6,418 nucleotides of DNA from Thermococcus sp. (GTDB lineage: Archaea; Methanobacteriota_B; Thermococci; Thermococcales; Thermococcaceae): positions 1 through 6,418 of the forward strand of contig JALTMZ010000172.1 in NCBI GenBank assembly GCA_027001105.1, given 5' to 3'. The notes under the pieces were generated by a model. The model saw nothing but the letters and a program-made list of their open reading frames with translations. It was not told the DNA's origin and did not search any database. Position 1 is the stretch's first letter; each line of letters starts with the position of its first letter. The translations under genes were made by a program, and so were the position numbers. Positions 6,009-6,418 of the stretch are shown here, in pieces.

Positions 6009-6418
6009 TCATCCAATTGTTACCTCTGCAAACGTGCTTATTGTGTCTGCATCAGTCCATTCCTGTCCTGGATCGAGGTCGTGAACTGATGGGTCGTCTG
6101 GCAAGGTCTCTACTGCTGAGTCACCGGCGTTTGCTCCAGTTATCCATGCCACTATGCCAATCTTTGCAGGCTTTCCTCCAAGGACATCCCATGGGATTGC
6201 GACTTCTAATGTCTGCAGACCGTTCGTACTCCCTGTCCATGCTGCAAATCCAATATCTTGGAGGTTATAGTACTGCCATCCAGTGCCGTTCCAGAGCACA
6301 AGCTGCATGGTTTCAATTCTGTCAGTTCCTTTCTCTCCGAAGAACTCCCCGAACCACCAGAAGTAAAGTTCTGCATCAACACCTCTTGTGAAGCTTATTT
6401 TTCTTCCCCATCCATCGG
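6009..6418 (-). CDS. C-terminal end of a secreted glucan-acting protein, glucodextranase-C-like domain (amylopullulanase-type; 5' part outside window)
   Basis: The minus strand is open from the right edge to TGA at 6011-6009, giving 135 residues of C-terminus. The start is not in the window; the internal ATG at 6308 sits inside a continuous domain and is not a start. The text is beta-sandwich-like and rich in W, G and D: ISFTRGVDAELYFWW, then a strand with LEVAIPWDVLGG, KIGIVAWITG, and the acidic tail DPSVHDLDPGQEWTDADT. This resembles the C-terminal glucodextranase-like (CBM9/DOMON-like) module found at the end of amylopullulanases and other secreted glucanases of Thermococcales. In the family the module is thought to bind carbohydrate or the cell surface. 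No Ser/Thr linker or membrane anchor follows it, as the protein stops right after FAEVTIG. The catalytic domain is not visible, so the parent enzyme is inferred; a non-enzymatic sugar-binding protein is also possible. Confidence 0.7.
   Translation of the reverse strand, partial: DGWGRKISFTRGVDAELYFWWFGEFFGEKGTDRIETMQLVLWNGTGWQYYNLQDIGFAAWTGSTNGLQTLEVAIPWDVLGGKPAKIGIVAWITGANAGDSAVETLPDDPSVHDLDPGQEWTDADTISTFAEVTIG

Noticed and set aside
5978..6391. Plus-strand frame of 137 codons at the right end
   Set aside because: Antisense to the glucodextranase-C-like domain. Its Leu/Gln/Arg-rich translation looks like a shadow of the minus-strand gene, and no promoter is seen.
1..6418. CRISPR array, insertion sequence, tRNA/rRNA gene or defence system
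   Set aside because: No regularly spaced repeats, transposase motifs, terminal inverted repeats or RNA-gene signatures were seen on either strand.

Overview
The window looks like a chromosomal segment of a hyperthermophilic heterotrophic archaeon of the order Thermococcales (Thermococcus or Pyrococcus type). The grounds are an archaeal MfnA-type decarboxylase close to the Pyrococcus form as I remember it, an archaea-only DUF131 membrane protein, a CTP-dependent polyprenol (dolichol) kinase, AGGTGA/GGTGATC ribosome-binding sites complementary to the archaeal 16S 3' end, and TATA-like boxes about 25 bases before possible leaderless starts. I made no database comparison, so genus and species are open.

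Layout, left to right. 1-1904 (minus) is the 5' part, 634 codons, of a large secreted glycosidase-like protein that runs off the left edge. It has a signal peptide, a TIM-barrel-like region and a GH42-type 'trimerisation' (glutamine-amidotransferase-like) domain. It has its own TATA box at about 1937-1951. Upstream of it on the same strand is a tight three-gene unit read right to left: a small DUF131 two-TM protein (4620-4366), a CPA2-family Na+/H+ antiporter with a TTG start (4364-3180), and mfnA, an aspartate/tyrosine/glutamate-type PLP decarboxylase (3145-1985). A short divergent promoter region (4621-4690) separates this unit from a plus-strand pair: a HAD-family phosphatase (4691-5389) and a polyprenol/dolichol kinase-like integral membrane protein (5361-5981), which overlap by 29 bases. 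At the right edge, convergent to the kinase with a gap of 27 bases, lies the C-terminal end of another minus-strand gene (6418-6009). It carries a glucodextranase-C-like domain of the kind I associate with secreted archaeal amylopullulanases.

How the genes fit together. The two edges encode probable exported polysaccharide-acting proteins, as expected for a sugar- or peptide-fermenting heterotroph. The centre is housekeeping: beta-alanine supply for coenzyme A (MfnA), sodium and pH homeostasis (antiporter), and polyprenyl phosphate supply for N-glycosylation (kinase), possibly with a partner phosphatase (HAD). There is no sign of mobile elements, CRISPR arrays, tRNA or rRNA genes, or a defence system. 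The least described item is the left-edge glycosidase-like protein, whose substrate I cannot name.
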